Below are positions 28,448 through 37,383 of a DNA stretch of 64,000 nucleotides, piece after piece. The notes under the pieces were generated by a model that saw only the letters and a list, made by a program, of their open reading frames with translations, had not been told where the DNA came from and ran no database searches. Source of the stretch: Massilia sp. CF038 (GTDB lineage Bacteria; Pseudomonadota; Gammaproteobacteria; Burkholderiales; Burkholderiaceae_D). Location of the stretch: contig NZ_FQWU01000001.1 of NCBI RefSeq assembly GCF_900129765.1, positions 1,054,001 through 1,118,000 on the forward strand, written 5' to 3'. Position numbers and translations under genes: made by a program. Numbering within the stretch: position 1 is the stretch's first letter; each line of letters opens with the position of its first letter.

Positions 28448-29164
28448 TCACCATTTCTGCGTGGTGGCAGGCTGCTCGTTGGGCGGGCAATTGGTCATTT
28501 TCGGCTCCACCCGTTTGCTTGGGTCGAGTTGTGCCGTGGGCGAGTTGGGCGACTCGTAAGTCATGCAGTAGGTGCCCAAGGCCGTGGTGATGCGGTAGCG
28601 CTTGCGGCCATAGCCGCCCGGGTCGATGATTTCCTTGATCTTGGCCGACTGGTACCACTTCGGTGGCACCGCATCATAGGCATCTTCAATACCCTGCGCC
28701 AGGCGTTGCTGCGGCGAGGTTTCAGGTTTGCTGATGCCTTTCTTGGCAAATTCCTTGCGCAGCTCTTTGTCGAACTTGCCGATGTCGCGCTTGGCCTGGG
28801 CCAGCATGTCGGCCGCACTCGGGGCCGTGGCCGGTGCCGCCAGCGGGCTGTCGGTCACGGGAGCGGGTGGCGGCTCGGCGGGCTCGAGTGGCACCGATGG
28901 CGTCGGCCGCGCCGCGGCTGCGCTGGCCGGCGGGCGCCATTCGGACTTCGGCTTCGGCACCGGCTTGGGGACGGCCTGCGGCACACGCGGCGCTGACCGC
29001 AATTTGACATCGATCCACTGCATCGCCAGCCGTGGCGCATCGGCCAGCGGTTTCAGGCGCGTCGCGGCAAGCCACATCCAGGCCAGCGCCAGATGCAGCA
29101 GCAGCGTGATCACCAGGCCGATATAGCGGCGCCTGGGGTGAAATGGATAGGACGTGGAGGACAT
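28448..29164 (-). CDS. TonB-like membrane-anchored protein of unknown function
   Basis: The 238-residue protein has a short basic N-terminus, one membrane helix (GLVITLLLHLALAWMWLAAT, about 16-35) and a long Pro-rich periplasmic stretch (VPKPVPKPK), like TonB. The C-terminal domain (KWYQSAKIKEIIDPGGYGRK, TALGTYCMTYESPN, MTNCPP) does not resemble the TonB fold and has two cysteines. There are no exbB/exbD genes nearby, so a TonB role is not supported. Confidence 0.65.
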   Translation of the reverse strand: MSSTSYPFHPRRRYIGLVITLLLHLALAWMWLAATRLKPLADAPRLAMQWIDVKLRSAPRVPQAVPKPVPKPKSEWRPPASAAAARPTPSVPLEPAEPPPAPVTDSPLAAPATAPSAADMLAQAKRDIGKFDKELRKEFAKKGISKPETSPQQRLAQGIEDAYDAVPPKWYQSAKIKEIIDPGGYGRKRYRITTALGTYCMTYESPNSPTAQLDPSKRVEPKMTNCPPNEQPATTQKW

Positions 29165-29210
29165 CCACCGGAGTATAGGTGGATGGCGCTGGATATCACC
29201 TTTGCATGTA

Positions 29211-29255
29211 AAAAGGCGCGCCAGGCGGGCCGTTTGGGCTCGTCTGGCGCGCCTT
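29211..29255 (-). terminator. intrinsic terminator for the exported protein gene at 29274-29981
   Basis: Read on the minus strand, AAGGCGCGCCAG pairs with CTGGCGCGCCTT (12 bp) across a 19-nt loop and is followed by TTTTT-like bases. It lies 18 bp past the stop codon at 29274. Confidence 0.75.
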
Positions 29256-29273
29256 CATGGCGGCAAAGGTAAA

Positions 29274-29981
29274 TTATCCAGCTTTGGGTTTGTCCATTGC
29301 GCTGCAGGCGGCATTGCTCTTCAGGCGCGCCGATTCGTCGTTGCCGCGGTACAGCGACAGACCGAAGCCGAAGCGGTTCATCCCGCCCGGGAAGTAGCGG
29401 CCTTCGCCCACCTGCGCTGGCGGTACATCGACCCGGCCGGCGCCAAATTTGGCGTAGCGCTTGTTGAGCAGCTTGGTCATCATCGATTTGTCGTCGTTGC
29501 TCACTGCAGACGGGAATTCGCGCACGATGGTGGTGACAATCCACTCCTGCTTGGCCGGATCACTCAGGCTGGGCGTGAGGCTGATGCCAACCCGGGTCGG
29601 CGTGTCGCTGTCGGCGCCAAAGGTGCCAAACAACTCGTTCGATTCGCACGCGGCCATGATCTTGGGCAGCAAGGGCAGGGCGCCCGTATCGAACTGCTTG
29701 TCGTGCAAATAGGGCGCTGCATCACCCGCGCTGGGCCAGGTGCCGCGCAGGGCACGCAGGTCGTCATCACTGAGTTTGCGGGTGGCGGTGAGCTGGAATT
29801 TGTTGTTGACCTTGAAGGAGTTCTGCGCTGGTGCCCACTGAATTTTGGACAATTCGGCCAGGCCGTCACCCAGACACAGCTCAGCCACGCAGGGCAGGCC
29901 TTTTTTTTCCAGATCCTGCGCCATGCATGGGGCTTGCAGCGCAAGCAGGGGCAAGGCGACAGCAAATACTTTGAGGGACAT
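29274..29981 (-). CDS. exported protein of unknown function
   Basis: The 235-residue protein has a signal peptide (MSLKVFAVALPLLALQAPCMA) and a mature part with cysteines at PCVAELCLGDG and near the end (NAACSAMDK). I see no recognised domain. It is followed by a strong terminator, so it is a single-gene unit or the end of one. Confidence 0.7.
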   Translation of the reverse strand: MSLKVFAVALPLLALQAPCMAQDLEKKGLPCVAELCLGDGLAELSKIQWAPAQNSFKVNNKFQLTATRKLSDDDLRALRGTWPSAGDAAPYLHDKQFDTGALPLLPKIMAACESNELFGTFGADSDTPTRVGISLTPSLSDPAKQEWIVTTIVREFPSAVSNDDKSMMTKLLNKRYAKFGAGRVDVPPAQVGEGRYFPGGMNRFGFGLSLYRGNDESARLKSNAACSAMDKPKAG

Positions 29982-30128
29982 GGGTGGCTTTCAATGTTGG
30001 TGGGAATGAAAGATTTGCAGTTACGCCAGTCAAATGCGTATGTTTACGATTTAACGGGAACCTTTAACCCAAGTCAACGCGCACGCCAGAAAAGTGTGTC
30101 TTCTGTTGTTAAATTGCCTCAGAGCAAG

Positions 30129-30623
30129 TTAATCGCGGCTGGAATCATTATATTCATACATCGGATCTGGTCCATTCATCATCATTGTTAGCACGCCGTC
30201 ATGATTAAAGTGCAGATGCATCATGGAATTCCACACCTCGCTTTCGCGGTAGCGGTAAGACCAGACCTGCAATTTGGGAATGTCCAGGTAAGATTTTTCT
30301 GTCGGCCGCCCCACCGCGCGCAGCACCTCTGCCTGGGTGCTGCGGCCCGGTTTGAGGGTACCGAACTTGTCGTCGGTGAGCACTTGTTCAAACTGGCGCA
30401 GACGCCCGTCCGGTCCCATGCGTGCCATCCAGGTTTGCTGGCCCATGGGGCCCTTGGCATATTCGAGTACCTCGCCGTCGGCACCGGTGTAGCGGGCGGT
30501 GGGCCGGCCCCAGGCCGCTTGCACCTCGGCAGCCGTGGCGCCGACGGGCGGGGGCGGGCGCAGCAGCAGGGCGCACGCGCTCAGCAGGCAGCTTAGCGCT
30601 GCGATAAAGATGACTTTAGGCAT
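30129..30623 (-). CDS. SmpA/OmlA (BamE-like) domain lipoprotein
   Basis: The 164-residue protein has a lipobox (LSCLLSACALL, Cys about 17) and two repeats of the BamE-type pattern: a strand/turn VGATAAEVQAAWGRPTARY and GRSTQAEVLRAVGRPTEKSY. BamE-like lipoproteins sit in the outer membrane; this one is an unassigned relative rather than bamE itself. The start is ATG 30623, divergent from rpsO. Confidence 0.75.
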   Translation of the reverse strand: MPKVIFIAALSCLLSACALLLRPPPPVGATAAEVQAAWGRPTARYTGADGEVLEYAKGPMGQQTWMARMGPDGRLRQFEQVLTDDKFGTLKPGRSTQAEVLRAVGRPTEKSYLDIPKLQVWSYRYRESEVWNSMMHLHFNHDGVLTMMMNGPDPMYEYNDSSRD

Positions 30624-30800
30624 AAAAACCACCGTCAGCGGTGAAAAATGACCATGATGCGCCGTCTGCATCCAATCTGCACTGGCGACACGATACGTTT
30701 TCGCATATACTTGCGGGTCTGGCCGTTTTGGCTGGTTCATCAATCGAAGTTCACGGTGCGCTGGGTTACGACTCTTGCACCGCATGTGAAAGGTAATATC

Positions 30801-31070
30801 ATGACCGTAGAAAACATCAACAAAGCCGCGATTATCGCGGACAACGCCCGTGCCCAAAACGACACCGGCTCCCCAGAAGTTCAGGTCGCACTGCTGACCG
30901 CACGCATCAACGAACTGAACGGCCACTTCAAGGCCCACCAGAAAGATCACCACTCGCGCCGCGGTCTGATCATGATGGTCAACCGTCGTAAGAGCCTGCT
31001 GTCCTACCTGAAGTCCAAGGACGCTACCCGTTATCGCGATCTGATCGCCAAACTCGGCCTGCGCAAGTAA
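30801..31070 (+). CDS. rpsO: 30S ribosomal protein S15
   Basis: The 89-residue protein has the S15 core ([40 protein letters not shown]) that binds the central domain of 16S rRNA. The length is exactly that of bacterial S15. AAAGG precedes ATG 30801; an upstream in-frame start would extend into the leader and lacks support. It is followed by a terminator-like hairpin and pnp, the classical rpsO-pnp pair. Confidence 0.98.
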   Translation: MTVENINKAAIIADNARAQNDTGSPEVQVALLTARINELNGHFKAHQKDHHSRRGLIMMVNRRKSLLSYLKSKDATRYRDLIAKLGLRK

Positions 31071-31099
31071 TCACTGTTGCGTAATCCAGTTTAAAAACA

Positions 31100-31138
31100 A
31101 ATGCCTGCGCAGCTTGCTGTCGCGGGCATTTTGTTTTT
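31100..31138 (+). terminator. hairpin with T-rich tail between rpsO and pnp
   Basis: AATGCCTGCG pairs with CGCGGGCATT around an 11-nt loop, followed by TTGTTTTTG. It probably attenuates rpsO transcription into pnp; in E. coli this interval also holds an RNase III site. Confidence 0.65.
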
Positions 31139-31234
31139 GTAGTCCCGTTTTTGTAGTAAAGGCAATCTGTATTGCCTGTGGTGAGGTGAACGACAGCCCC
31201 TGAAAATCTGTCGGCAAATAGAAAGGGATTACCC

Positions 31235-33358
31235 ATGTTTAATAAAGTTACGAAAACCTTCCAGTACGGCCAGCATCAAGTCACCCTGGAAACCGGCGAG
31301 ATCGCTCGTCAGGCCTCCGGCGCCGTGATGGTGTCGATTGAAGACACCGTTGTTCTGGCTACCGTGGTTGCGCGCAAAGACGCCAAGCCAGGCCAGGACT
31401 TCTTCCCATTGACTGTTGACTATGTTGAGAAGACGTACGCAGCCGGTAAAATCCCGGGCGGTTTCTTCAAGCGTGAAGGCCGTCCATCCGAGAAGGAAAC
31501 CCTGACCAGCCGCCTGATCGACCGTCCGATCCGCCCGCTGTTCCCTGAAGGTTATCTGAACGAAGTCCAGGTCATCATCCACGTGTTGTCGGTCAATCCT
31601 GAGATCGATCCGGACATCGCCGCCATGATTGGCGCATCGGCCGCGCTGTGCGTGTCGGGCGTGCCATTCAATGGCCCGGTTGGCGCTGCGCGCGTCGGCT
31701 ACGCCAATGGCCAGTACATCCTGAACCCAACCACCACCGAACTGAAAACCTCGGAAATGGACCTGGTTGTTGCCGGTACCGAAACGGCTGTGCTGATGGT
31801 GGAATCGGAAGCCAAGCAGCTGTCCGAAGAAATCATGCTCGGCGCCGTGGTGTTTGGCCACGACCAGATGAAAGCTGTCATCGACGCGATCCATGATCTG
31901 GTACGCGACGGCGGCAAGCCGGAAGTGGAATGGGCGCCGCCAGCGAAGAACGAGCCGTTGATCGCCCGCGTCAAGCACTTCGCCGATGCCAAAATCGCCG
32001 ATGCTTACCAGACCCGCGACAAGCAAGCCCGTACCGCCAAGCTGAAGGCTGCCTTCGCTGAAGTGACCGCTGCTCTGGCCGCGGAAGCTGCCTCGATCGG
32101 CGCATCGGCACCGGATTCGGCCGAAGTGGGCAACATCTTGTTCGACATCGAAGCCAAAGTCGTGCGTTCGCAGATTCTGGACGGCGAGCCACGTATCGAC
32201 GGCCGCGACACCCGCACCGTGCGTCCGATCGAAATTCGCACCAGCATCCTGCCGCGTACCCACGGTTCGGCCCTGTTCACCCGTGGTGAAACCCAGGCGC
32301 TGGTCGTGGCCACCCTCGGCACCGCACGCGACAGCCAGAAGATCGACGCGCTGATGGGCGAGTACACCGACGACTTCATGATGCACTACAACATGCCTCC
32401 GTTCGCCACCGGCGAAACCGGCCGTGTTGGTACGCCAAAGCGCCGCGAAATCGGTCACGGCCGTCTGGCCAAGCGCGCTCTGGTTGCCGCTCTGCCTAAC
32501 CCTGAAGACTTCAGCTACTCCGTGCGCCTGGTGTCGGAAATCACCGAGTCGAACGGTTCCTCGTCGATGGCGTCCGTCTGCGGCGGCTGCCTGGCACTGA
32601 TGGACGCTGGCGTGCCAATGAAAGCGCACGTGGCTGGTATCGCCATGGGCCTGATCAAGGAAGGCGGCAAGTTCGCCGTGCTGACCGACATTCTGGGCGA
32701 TGAAGATCACCTCGGTGACATGGACTTCAAGGTCGCAGGTACGCCAGCAGGCATTACCGCGCTGCAGATGGACATCAAGATCATGGGCATCACCAAAGAG
32801 ATCATGCAAGTGGCACTGGCGCAAGCCAAGGAAGCACGCCACCACATCCTCGGCGAAATGCAGAAGGCCATGCCGCACGTGAAGACCGAACTGTCGGACT
32901 TCGCACCGCGCCTGATCACCATCAAGATCAACCCGGAAAAGATCCGTGACGTCATCGGCAAGGGCGGCGCCGTCATTCGCGCGCTGACCGAAGAAACCGG
33001 CACCCAGATCGACATCAGCGACGAAGGCGTGGTCACCATCGCTTCCGTCGACGCTGCTGCCGGTCAGGAAGCCAAGCGCCGCATCGAAGAACTGACCGCC
33101 TCGGTGGAAGTGGGCAAGACCTACGACGGCGTGGTGCTCAAGCTGCTGGACTTCGGCGCGATCGTTCAGGTCATGCCAGGCAAGGACGGCCTGCTGCACA
33201 TCTCGCAGATCGCCAACGAGCGTGTGAACGCTGTTGCCGACTATCTGAAAGAAGGCCAGGCAGTGCGCGTCAAGGTTCTGGAAACCGATGACCGCGGCCG
33301 CCTCAAGCTGTCGATGAAAGCTGCTGAAGGCGCGGAAGCGGCACCAGCTGCGCAGTAA
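31235..33358 (+). CDS. pnp: polynucleotide phosphorylase
   Basis: PNPase degrades RNA 3' to 5' with phosphate and is a degradosome component. The 707-residue protein has two RNase PH domains (first from residue 1; second around [15 protein letters not shown]), a KH domain ([20 protein letters not shown]) and an S1 domain ([20 protein letters not shown]). The S1 end is followed by a short Ala-rich tail. AAAGGGATT precedes ATG 31235. Confidence 0.98.
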   Translation: MFNKVTKTFQYGQHQVTLETGEIARQASGAVMVSIEDTVVLATVVARKDAKPGQDFFPLTVDYVEKTYAAGKIPGGFFKREGRPSEKETLTSRLIDRPIRPLFPEGYLNEVQVIIHVLSVNPEIDPDIAAMIGASAALCVSGVPFNGPVGAARVGYANGQYILNPTTTELKTSEMDLVVAGTETAVLMVESEAKQLSEEIMLGAVVFGHDQMKAVIDAIHDLVRDGGKPEVEWAPPAKNEPLIARVKHFADAKIADAYQTRDKQARTAKLKAAFAEVTAALAAEAASIGASAPDSAEVGNILFDIEAKVVRSQILDGEPRIDGRDTRTVRPIEIRTSILPRTHGSALFTRGETQALVVATLGTARDSQKIDALMGEYTDDFMMHYNMPPFATGETGRVGTPKRREIGHGRLAKRALVAALPNPEDFSYSVRLVSEITESNGSSSMASVCGGCLALMDAGVPMKAHVAGIAMGLIKEGGKFAVLTDILGDEDHLGDMDFKVAGTPAGITALQMDIKIMGITKEIMQVALAQAKEARHHILGEMQKAMPHVKTELSDFAPRLITIKINPEKIRDVIGKGGAVIRALTEETGTQIDISDEGVVTIASVDAAAGQEAKRRIEELTASVEVGKTYDGVVLKLLDFGAIVQVMPGKDGLLHISQIANERVNAVADYLKEGQAVRVKVLETDDRGRLKLSMKAAEGAEAAPAAQ

Positions 33359-33379
33359 TCGGTAAGGGCTTCGGCCAGT

Positions 33380-33417
33380 AAAAAACCGCCAGCGCGCAAG
33401 CCCTGGCGGTTTTTTTG
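33380..33417 (+). terminator. intrinsic terminator after pnp
   Basis: AAAAACCGCCAG pairs with CTGGCGGTTTTTTT around CGCGCAAGCC. The stem ends in seven T residues, 22 bp past the pnp stop. The A-rich left side also allows some activity in the opposite direction. Confidence 0.92.
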
Positions 33418-33459
33418 CGTCGCATCGCAAGCGAACCCCTACATCGCAATCGAACCCCT

Positions 33460-33546
33460 ACATCGCCCTCGCGAAGGCGGGGGCCCATGCCATGCGTGCG
33501 ACTTCGGTAACTTGGCATGGGCCCCCCGCCTGCGCGAGGGCGATGT
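33460..33546. repeat. palindromic intergenic element copy 4 (pnp/lectin-like gene)
   Basis: The copy has arms ACATCGCCCTCGCGAAGGCG and CGCGAGGGCGATGT with central GACTTCGGTAAC. It ends 16 bp from the stop codon of the convergent lectin-like gene. Two partial repeats CATCGCAA.CGAACCCCTA precede it at 33422-33460. Confidence 0.9.
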
Positions 33547-33561
33547 AGTGGCAGTGCCGGC

Positions 33562-34632
33562 TTATTTCTTGGTCGAGGCAATCTGGAAGCGCCAGAATCC
33601 ACTGCCCTGGTCGCGGTTCGGGCTGGCACTGGTGGACACGCACAGGTAGTTTTGCTCGCAGTTCGATGAGCGAACGTCCAGATAGGTGTAGCCGGCCAGA
33701 CTCACATAGTCGCTACGCAGATTGAGCATTTCGTTCTGATAGGTATTGGTGCGCGGTCCGATAATCTGCCACACGCTGGCGTTAAACGGCGCTGGGGCGG
33801 TCGTGGCGGTGGATACGCATAGTACGTTGAGTTCGCAGCCCACTCCCTTGACGGCAAGGTAGCCACCAAACATCCCGCTGGCGGGCGGTGTCTCGCTGGT
33901 GTATTGGAACTGATTCTTCAAATACACATGGTCGCCTGTGCGCACCTGGCTCCCGTTGGCCTTGCCCTCGGCTGACACCAGCATCCATGATCCACTGCCA
34001 GGAAGACGGTTATACGAATACGCCGTCGAAACACAGAGCAGATTGTTTTCGCAACCAGCTGTGCGAACATCAAGGTAGCCCCCGGTCGAATTCATGTACC
34101 CATTTTGCAGGTTGTAGATCTGACCGTACTGCAGGACAGGTGGATGCGCGGGCGCCGTCGCGGTGACATTGGAACACCACACTGCTGGTAACACAGGCGC
34201 GCTTGGCGTGCCCTGGTAGACGCACAGGTTGGCATTGTCTGCCACCGACAGGAAGACCGGCCCGACGGGCAGGCCGGCATTGGTGCGGCACCATGCCGTG
34301 CTGCCGTCGTCGCGATAGGTGCACAGGTTGGCGTCGGTGCGCAGAGTGGTGTAGTAGGTCGCGGTCGGTAACGGGGTGTTACGGGCACACCATATCGTGT
34401 TACCGATATATTCACCGGTCACACAGAAATTGCCGTCAGCCGTGGTCGCGGCGGAAAACTCCTGATTCGGCGAAAGCAAGGCATCGCCGATATTGATCCG
34501 GCCATTGCCAATGACGACCGAGCCAAAGACGGCGCCGCTACTGGCCATCGCGTAAGGTTGGGCGGCACCCAGCAGCAGGGTAGCGGCGAGTAACAGACGG
34601 CATGAGGGTGCGACTAAAGAGTTCTCAAACAT
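33562..34632 (-). CDS. secreted lectin-like repeat protein
   Basis: After a signal peptide (residues 1-30, ending YAMA), residues 50-155 hold three repeats like the B-lectin motif QxDxNxVxY (TTADGNFCV, RTDANLCTY, ADNANLCVY), each followed by a second Cys before or near a Trp (C70-C82, C104-C115, C137-C153). Residues 180-350 hold three units with YLDV/YLAV and C-x5-C (C194-C200, C266-C272, C325-C331), suggesting a threefold trefoil-like domain. Carbohydrate binding is inferred. It is divergent from the FAD oxidase, with a lux-box-like palindrome between. Confidence 0.72.
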   Translation of the reverse strand: MFENSLVAPSCRLLLAATLLLGAAQPYAMASSGAVFGSVVIGNGRINIGDALLSPNQEFSAATTADGNFCVTGEYIGNTIWCARNTPLPTATYYTTLRTDANLCTYRDDGSTAWCRTNAGLPVGPVFLSVADNANLCVYQGTPSAPVLPAVWCSNVTATAPAHPPVLQYGQIYNLQNGYMNSTGGYLDVRTAGCENNLLCVSTAYSYNRLPGSGSWMLVSAEGKANGSQVRTGDHVYLKNQFQYTSETPPASGMFGGYLAVKGVGCELNVLCVSTATTAPAPFNASVWQIIGPRTNTYQNEMLNLRSDYVSLAGYTYLDVRSSNCEQNYLCVSTSASPNRDQGSGFWRFQIASTKK

Positions 34633-34963
34633 GGTGTGCTCCAGATGAGGTGACGCAGTGAATGGGCATTCGCGACCAGGTTGTAAATGCGCGAACACGC
34701 TCAATCTACGCGTGCTTGATGTGCCAACCTAGCAGCCTTTTTTTCATTCAGCCGGGATGTAATTTCCGCACCACAATTGGCAATCATTCAACTCACAGCG
34801 CAGCAACAAACTGGCAGATCTGCCAGTTGCGGCCGCCATTTGCCGAGCGACCAGGCAAGCGGGATGGCCTCAATGGTCCTGTATTGCAGTACTATTTAGT
34901 ATCAGGTATCGTTAATCGAACTGCTACGACACAATGGCCCCATTCTTTCAACCGGATCGCGCC
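34633..34963. promoter_or_regulatory. divergent promoter region of lectin-like gene and FAD oxidase
   Basis: This 331-bp region has no supported gene. It holds the 20-bp palindrome at 34809-34828, a plus-strand promoter candidate (TTGCAG 34884-34889, TATCGT 34907-34912, 17-bp spacer) and an inverted repeat TACTA-TT-TAGTA at 34890-34901 inside that spacer. On the minus strand AATGAT lies 20 bp beyond the palindrome, where a -10 box would be expected for an activator overlapping the -35. Confidence 0.45.
34809..34828. promoter_or_regulatory. perfect 20-bp lux-box-like palindrome
   Basis: AACTGGCAGATCTGCCAGTT is its own reverse complement. It fits the NNCT-N12-AGNN pattern of boxes bound by LuxR-type quorum-sensing regulators such as LasR and RhlR. 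No luxI/luxR gene is in the window, so regulator identity is inference. Confidence 0.55.
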
Positions 34964-36379
34964 ATGCACCCTTCAACCATTTTCCCCATCGTAAATGACA
35001 TCCACTCGGCCCTGAACGCCACCCGCGTAGCGCGCATTGTCACGCCCCACAGCGTGGCCGAAGTCAGCGCAGCGGTGCGCGCCGCCGCCGCGCTCGGCTT
35101 GCCAGTCGCCATCTGCGGCGGCCGCCACGCCATGGGCGGCCAGCAGTTTGGCGAAGGCGCGCTGCTGCTCGACATGGGTCATCTGGACCGCGTTCTCGCT
35201 TTTGATGCTGGCAGCGGACTGGTGGAGGTGGAAGCGGGGATCCAGTGGCCAGCCCTGATCGATTTTCTGGAAGCGAGCAACGCGGAACCACGCTGGGGTA
35301 TCCGCCAGAAGCAGACCGGCGCCGATGCGCTCAGTCTGGGCGGCTGCTTGTCGGCCAATGTGCACGGGCGCGGCCTGCGCATGCGGCCGTTCATCGACGA
35401 CGTCGAAGCCTTCACCCTGATCGATGCGCAAGGCGAACTGAAAGTGTGCACCCGTGAACGCGAGGCCCAGCTGTTCAGTCTTGCCATCGGCGGCTACGGC
35501 ATGTTTGGCGTGATTGTCAGCGTCACGCTGCGCCTGGCCCCTCGGGTCAAGATGCGGCGCGATGTCTCGCTGCTGACACTCGATGAATTGATGGTAGCGT
35601 TTGACGACCGCATTTTGTATGGCTACACCTTTGGCGACTTCCAGTTCGCAATCGATCCTGCCAGTGGCGACTTTTTGCACAAGGGCGTGTTCTCGTGTTA
35701 CCTGCCGGTCGACCAGGCCACGCCGCTCGATACCCAGCGCGAACTGTCGCCTGACGACTGGCGCGGCCTGCTGGCGCTGGCCCACACCGACAAGAGCGCG
35801 GCCTTCGAACGCTATTCCAGCTACTATCTGGCCAGCAGCGGCCAGGTCTACTGGAGCGACCGGCTTCAGCAGAGTACCTACCTGGACGGCTATCACGCGG
35901 AGCTCGATACCATGCTGGGACACTGCGGTTCGGAGATGATCGGCGAAATCTATGTGCCGCGCGCGCGCCTGGTGGACTTCATGCGCGGCGCGGCCGCCGA
36001 CTTCCGCCTGCACGGTGTCGATCTGATCTACGGCACCATCCGCCTGATCGAGCGCGACGACCAAAGCTTCATGCCATGGGCCAGCCAGGACTACGCCTGC
36101 GTCATCTTCAATCTGCACACGCCGCACACGGCTGAAGGTATCGAGGCGACCATGCAGGCGTTCCGGCGCCTGATCGATCTCGCCATCGAACGCGAGGGCA
36201 GCTACTACCTGACCTATTCGAAGGCGGCCACGCTGGCACAGGTGCGCGCCTGCCACCCGCGCTTCGACCAGTTCCTGGAATGGAAGCGCCGCCTCGATCC
36301 GCAAGAGCGCTTCCAGAGCAACTGGTACCGCCACTATCGCGATCTTTCCGCGGCCGCGCCGGTGGAGCTGGCAGCATGA
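34964..36379 (+). CDS. FAD-linked oxidoreductase (VAO/PCMH family)
   Basis: The 471-residue protein has an N-terminal FAD_binding_4 domain: ICGGRHAMGGQQF (His is a candidate site for covalent flavin), LDMGHLDRVLAFD, and GADALSLGGCLSANVHGRG. The C-terminal part ends ERFQSNWYRHYR. It resembles sugar-lactone/alditol-type oxidases; the substrate is unknown. ATG 34964 is preferred to ATG 34934, which lacks a ribosome site. It overlaps the next methyltransferase by an ATGA quartet, so the two form an operon. Confidence 0.82.
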   Translation: MHPSTIFPIVNDIHSALNATRVARIVTPHSVAEVSAAVRAAAALGLPVAICGGRHAMGGQQFGEGALLLDMGHLDRVLAFDAGSGLVEVEAGIQWPALIDFLEASNAEPRWGIRQKQTGADALSLGGCLSANVHGRGLRMRPFIDDVEAFTLIDAQGELKVCTREREAQLFSLAIGGYGMFGVIVSVTLRLAPRVKMRRDVSLLTLDELMVAFDDRILYGYTFGDFQFAIDPASGDFLHKGVFSCYLPVDQATPLDTQRELSPDDWRGLLALAHTDKSAAFERYSSYYLASSGQVYWSDRLQQSTYLDGYHAELDTMLGHCGSEMIGEIYVPRARLVDFMRGAAADFRLHGVDLIYGTIRLIERDDQSFMPWASQDYACVIFNLHTPHTAEGIEATMQAFRRLIDLAIEREGSYYLTYSKAATLAQVRACHPRFDQFLEWKRRLDPQERFQSNWYRHYRDLSAAAPVELAA

Positions 36380-37278
36380 AGGAGAACAAGCCAAGCAACA
36401 CCGCTCTGATTGTGGCGGCCGGTCTGCAACTGGCCACCGACACGCGCGCATTGACGCACCTGATGCCGGCCGAAGCGCAGCAGCGCGGCGCGGCACTGCT
36501 GCGCAAAGCCTATCCCGGTCTGGCGCGGCTGCTGCAAAAGCGCTGGTTTCGCCGTCTGGCGCTGTGGGCGGAACGGACCACGCTGCCCGGCATCTCGCTC
36601 CACTTCGCGCTGCGCAAACGGCGCCTGCGCCAGCTCGCGCAACAGGCGGTAGAGGGTGGCTGCCGCCAGGTGGTCGTACTGGGCGCAGGCTTCGATACCT
36701 TGTGTGCCGAACTGCTCGCTGTCCATCCCCATTTGCGCTGCTTCGAGATCGACCATCCCGCCACCCAGCTGAAAAAGCGGGCGGCAGTGGGGCCGCAGGG
36801 CGCGGCCATCGTGTACCTGGGTGTCGATCTGGCGCAGCAGCCGCTCGCATCCGTGCTGGCGCAATGCCCGCCGTTCGAGAGCAACGTGCCTACCTTGTTT
36901 GTGGCCGAAGGTCTGCTGATGTATGTGCCGCTCGATGCGGTGGCCGGCTTGTTCCGGCAGATGGCGGCAGCAGCGCCGGATTGCTGCGCGGCGTTCACCT
37001 GGCTTGCGCCCCAGGCCGACGGCCGTCCCAATTTCACCCGTCCCAGCCGCCTGATCGATTTCTGGCTCAAGCTGCGCGGCGAGCCGTTCATGTCGGCCAT
37101 GGAGCGCGCCAAGCTGCCCGATTTTGTGGCGGCGAACGGTTTCGCGCTGCGCTCGATCAATGACAGCATCGATCTGCTCAGTCCTGCCGAACTGGGCCAG
37201 CTCGATGGCGCTGCCGTGCCCATGGTCGGCGAGTACATTTGTTTCGCGACTACAACGGAAAGCACGCAGCGCGACTGA
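36376..37278 (+). CDS. SAM-dependent methyltransferase, leucine carboxyl methyltransferase-like
   Basis: The 300-residue protein has RQVVVLGAGFDTLCAELLA (SAM-binding loop), CFEIDHPATQLKKRA, and LFVAEGLLMYVPLDAV, the conserved set of the LCM/PPM1-like O-methyltransferases that in actinobacteria and others act on small metabolites. It is coupled to the preceding FAD oxidase by a 4-bp overlap, which suggests a two-step modification of one compound. That pathway is inference. Confidence 0.85.
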   Translation: MKENKPSNTALIVAAGLQLATDTRALTHLMPAEAQQRGAALLRKAYPGLARLLQKRWFRRLALWAERTTLPGISLHFALRKRRLRQLAQQAVEGGCRQVVVLGAGFDTLCAELLAVHPHLRCFEIDHPATQLKKRAAVGPQGAAIVYLGVDLAQQPLASVLAQCPPFESNVPTLFVAEGLLMYVPLDAVAGLFRQMAAAAPDCCAAFTWLAPQADGRPNFTRPSRLIDFWLKLRGEPFMSAMERAKLPDFVAANGFALRSINDSIDLLSPAELGQLDGAAVPMVGEYICFATTTESTQRD

Positions 37279-37383
37279 TTGTGCGACTTCTATGCTGTTT
37301 GTATTGACTGTTTTCATGTAATAATTTCATGTTTCATTGCTGAAAACTTGCCTTCCGGGCGTCAATAACAGGGGTTCCAATTC

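Noticed and set aside
28448-29164. Annotation as TonB
   Set aside because: Only the anchor and Pro-rich arm resemble TonB; the C-terminal domain and gene context do not.
31229-33430. 733-codon minus-strand open frame opposite pnp
   Set aside because: It is antisense to pnp, which has full domain support; the frame only reflects codon bias.
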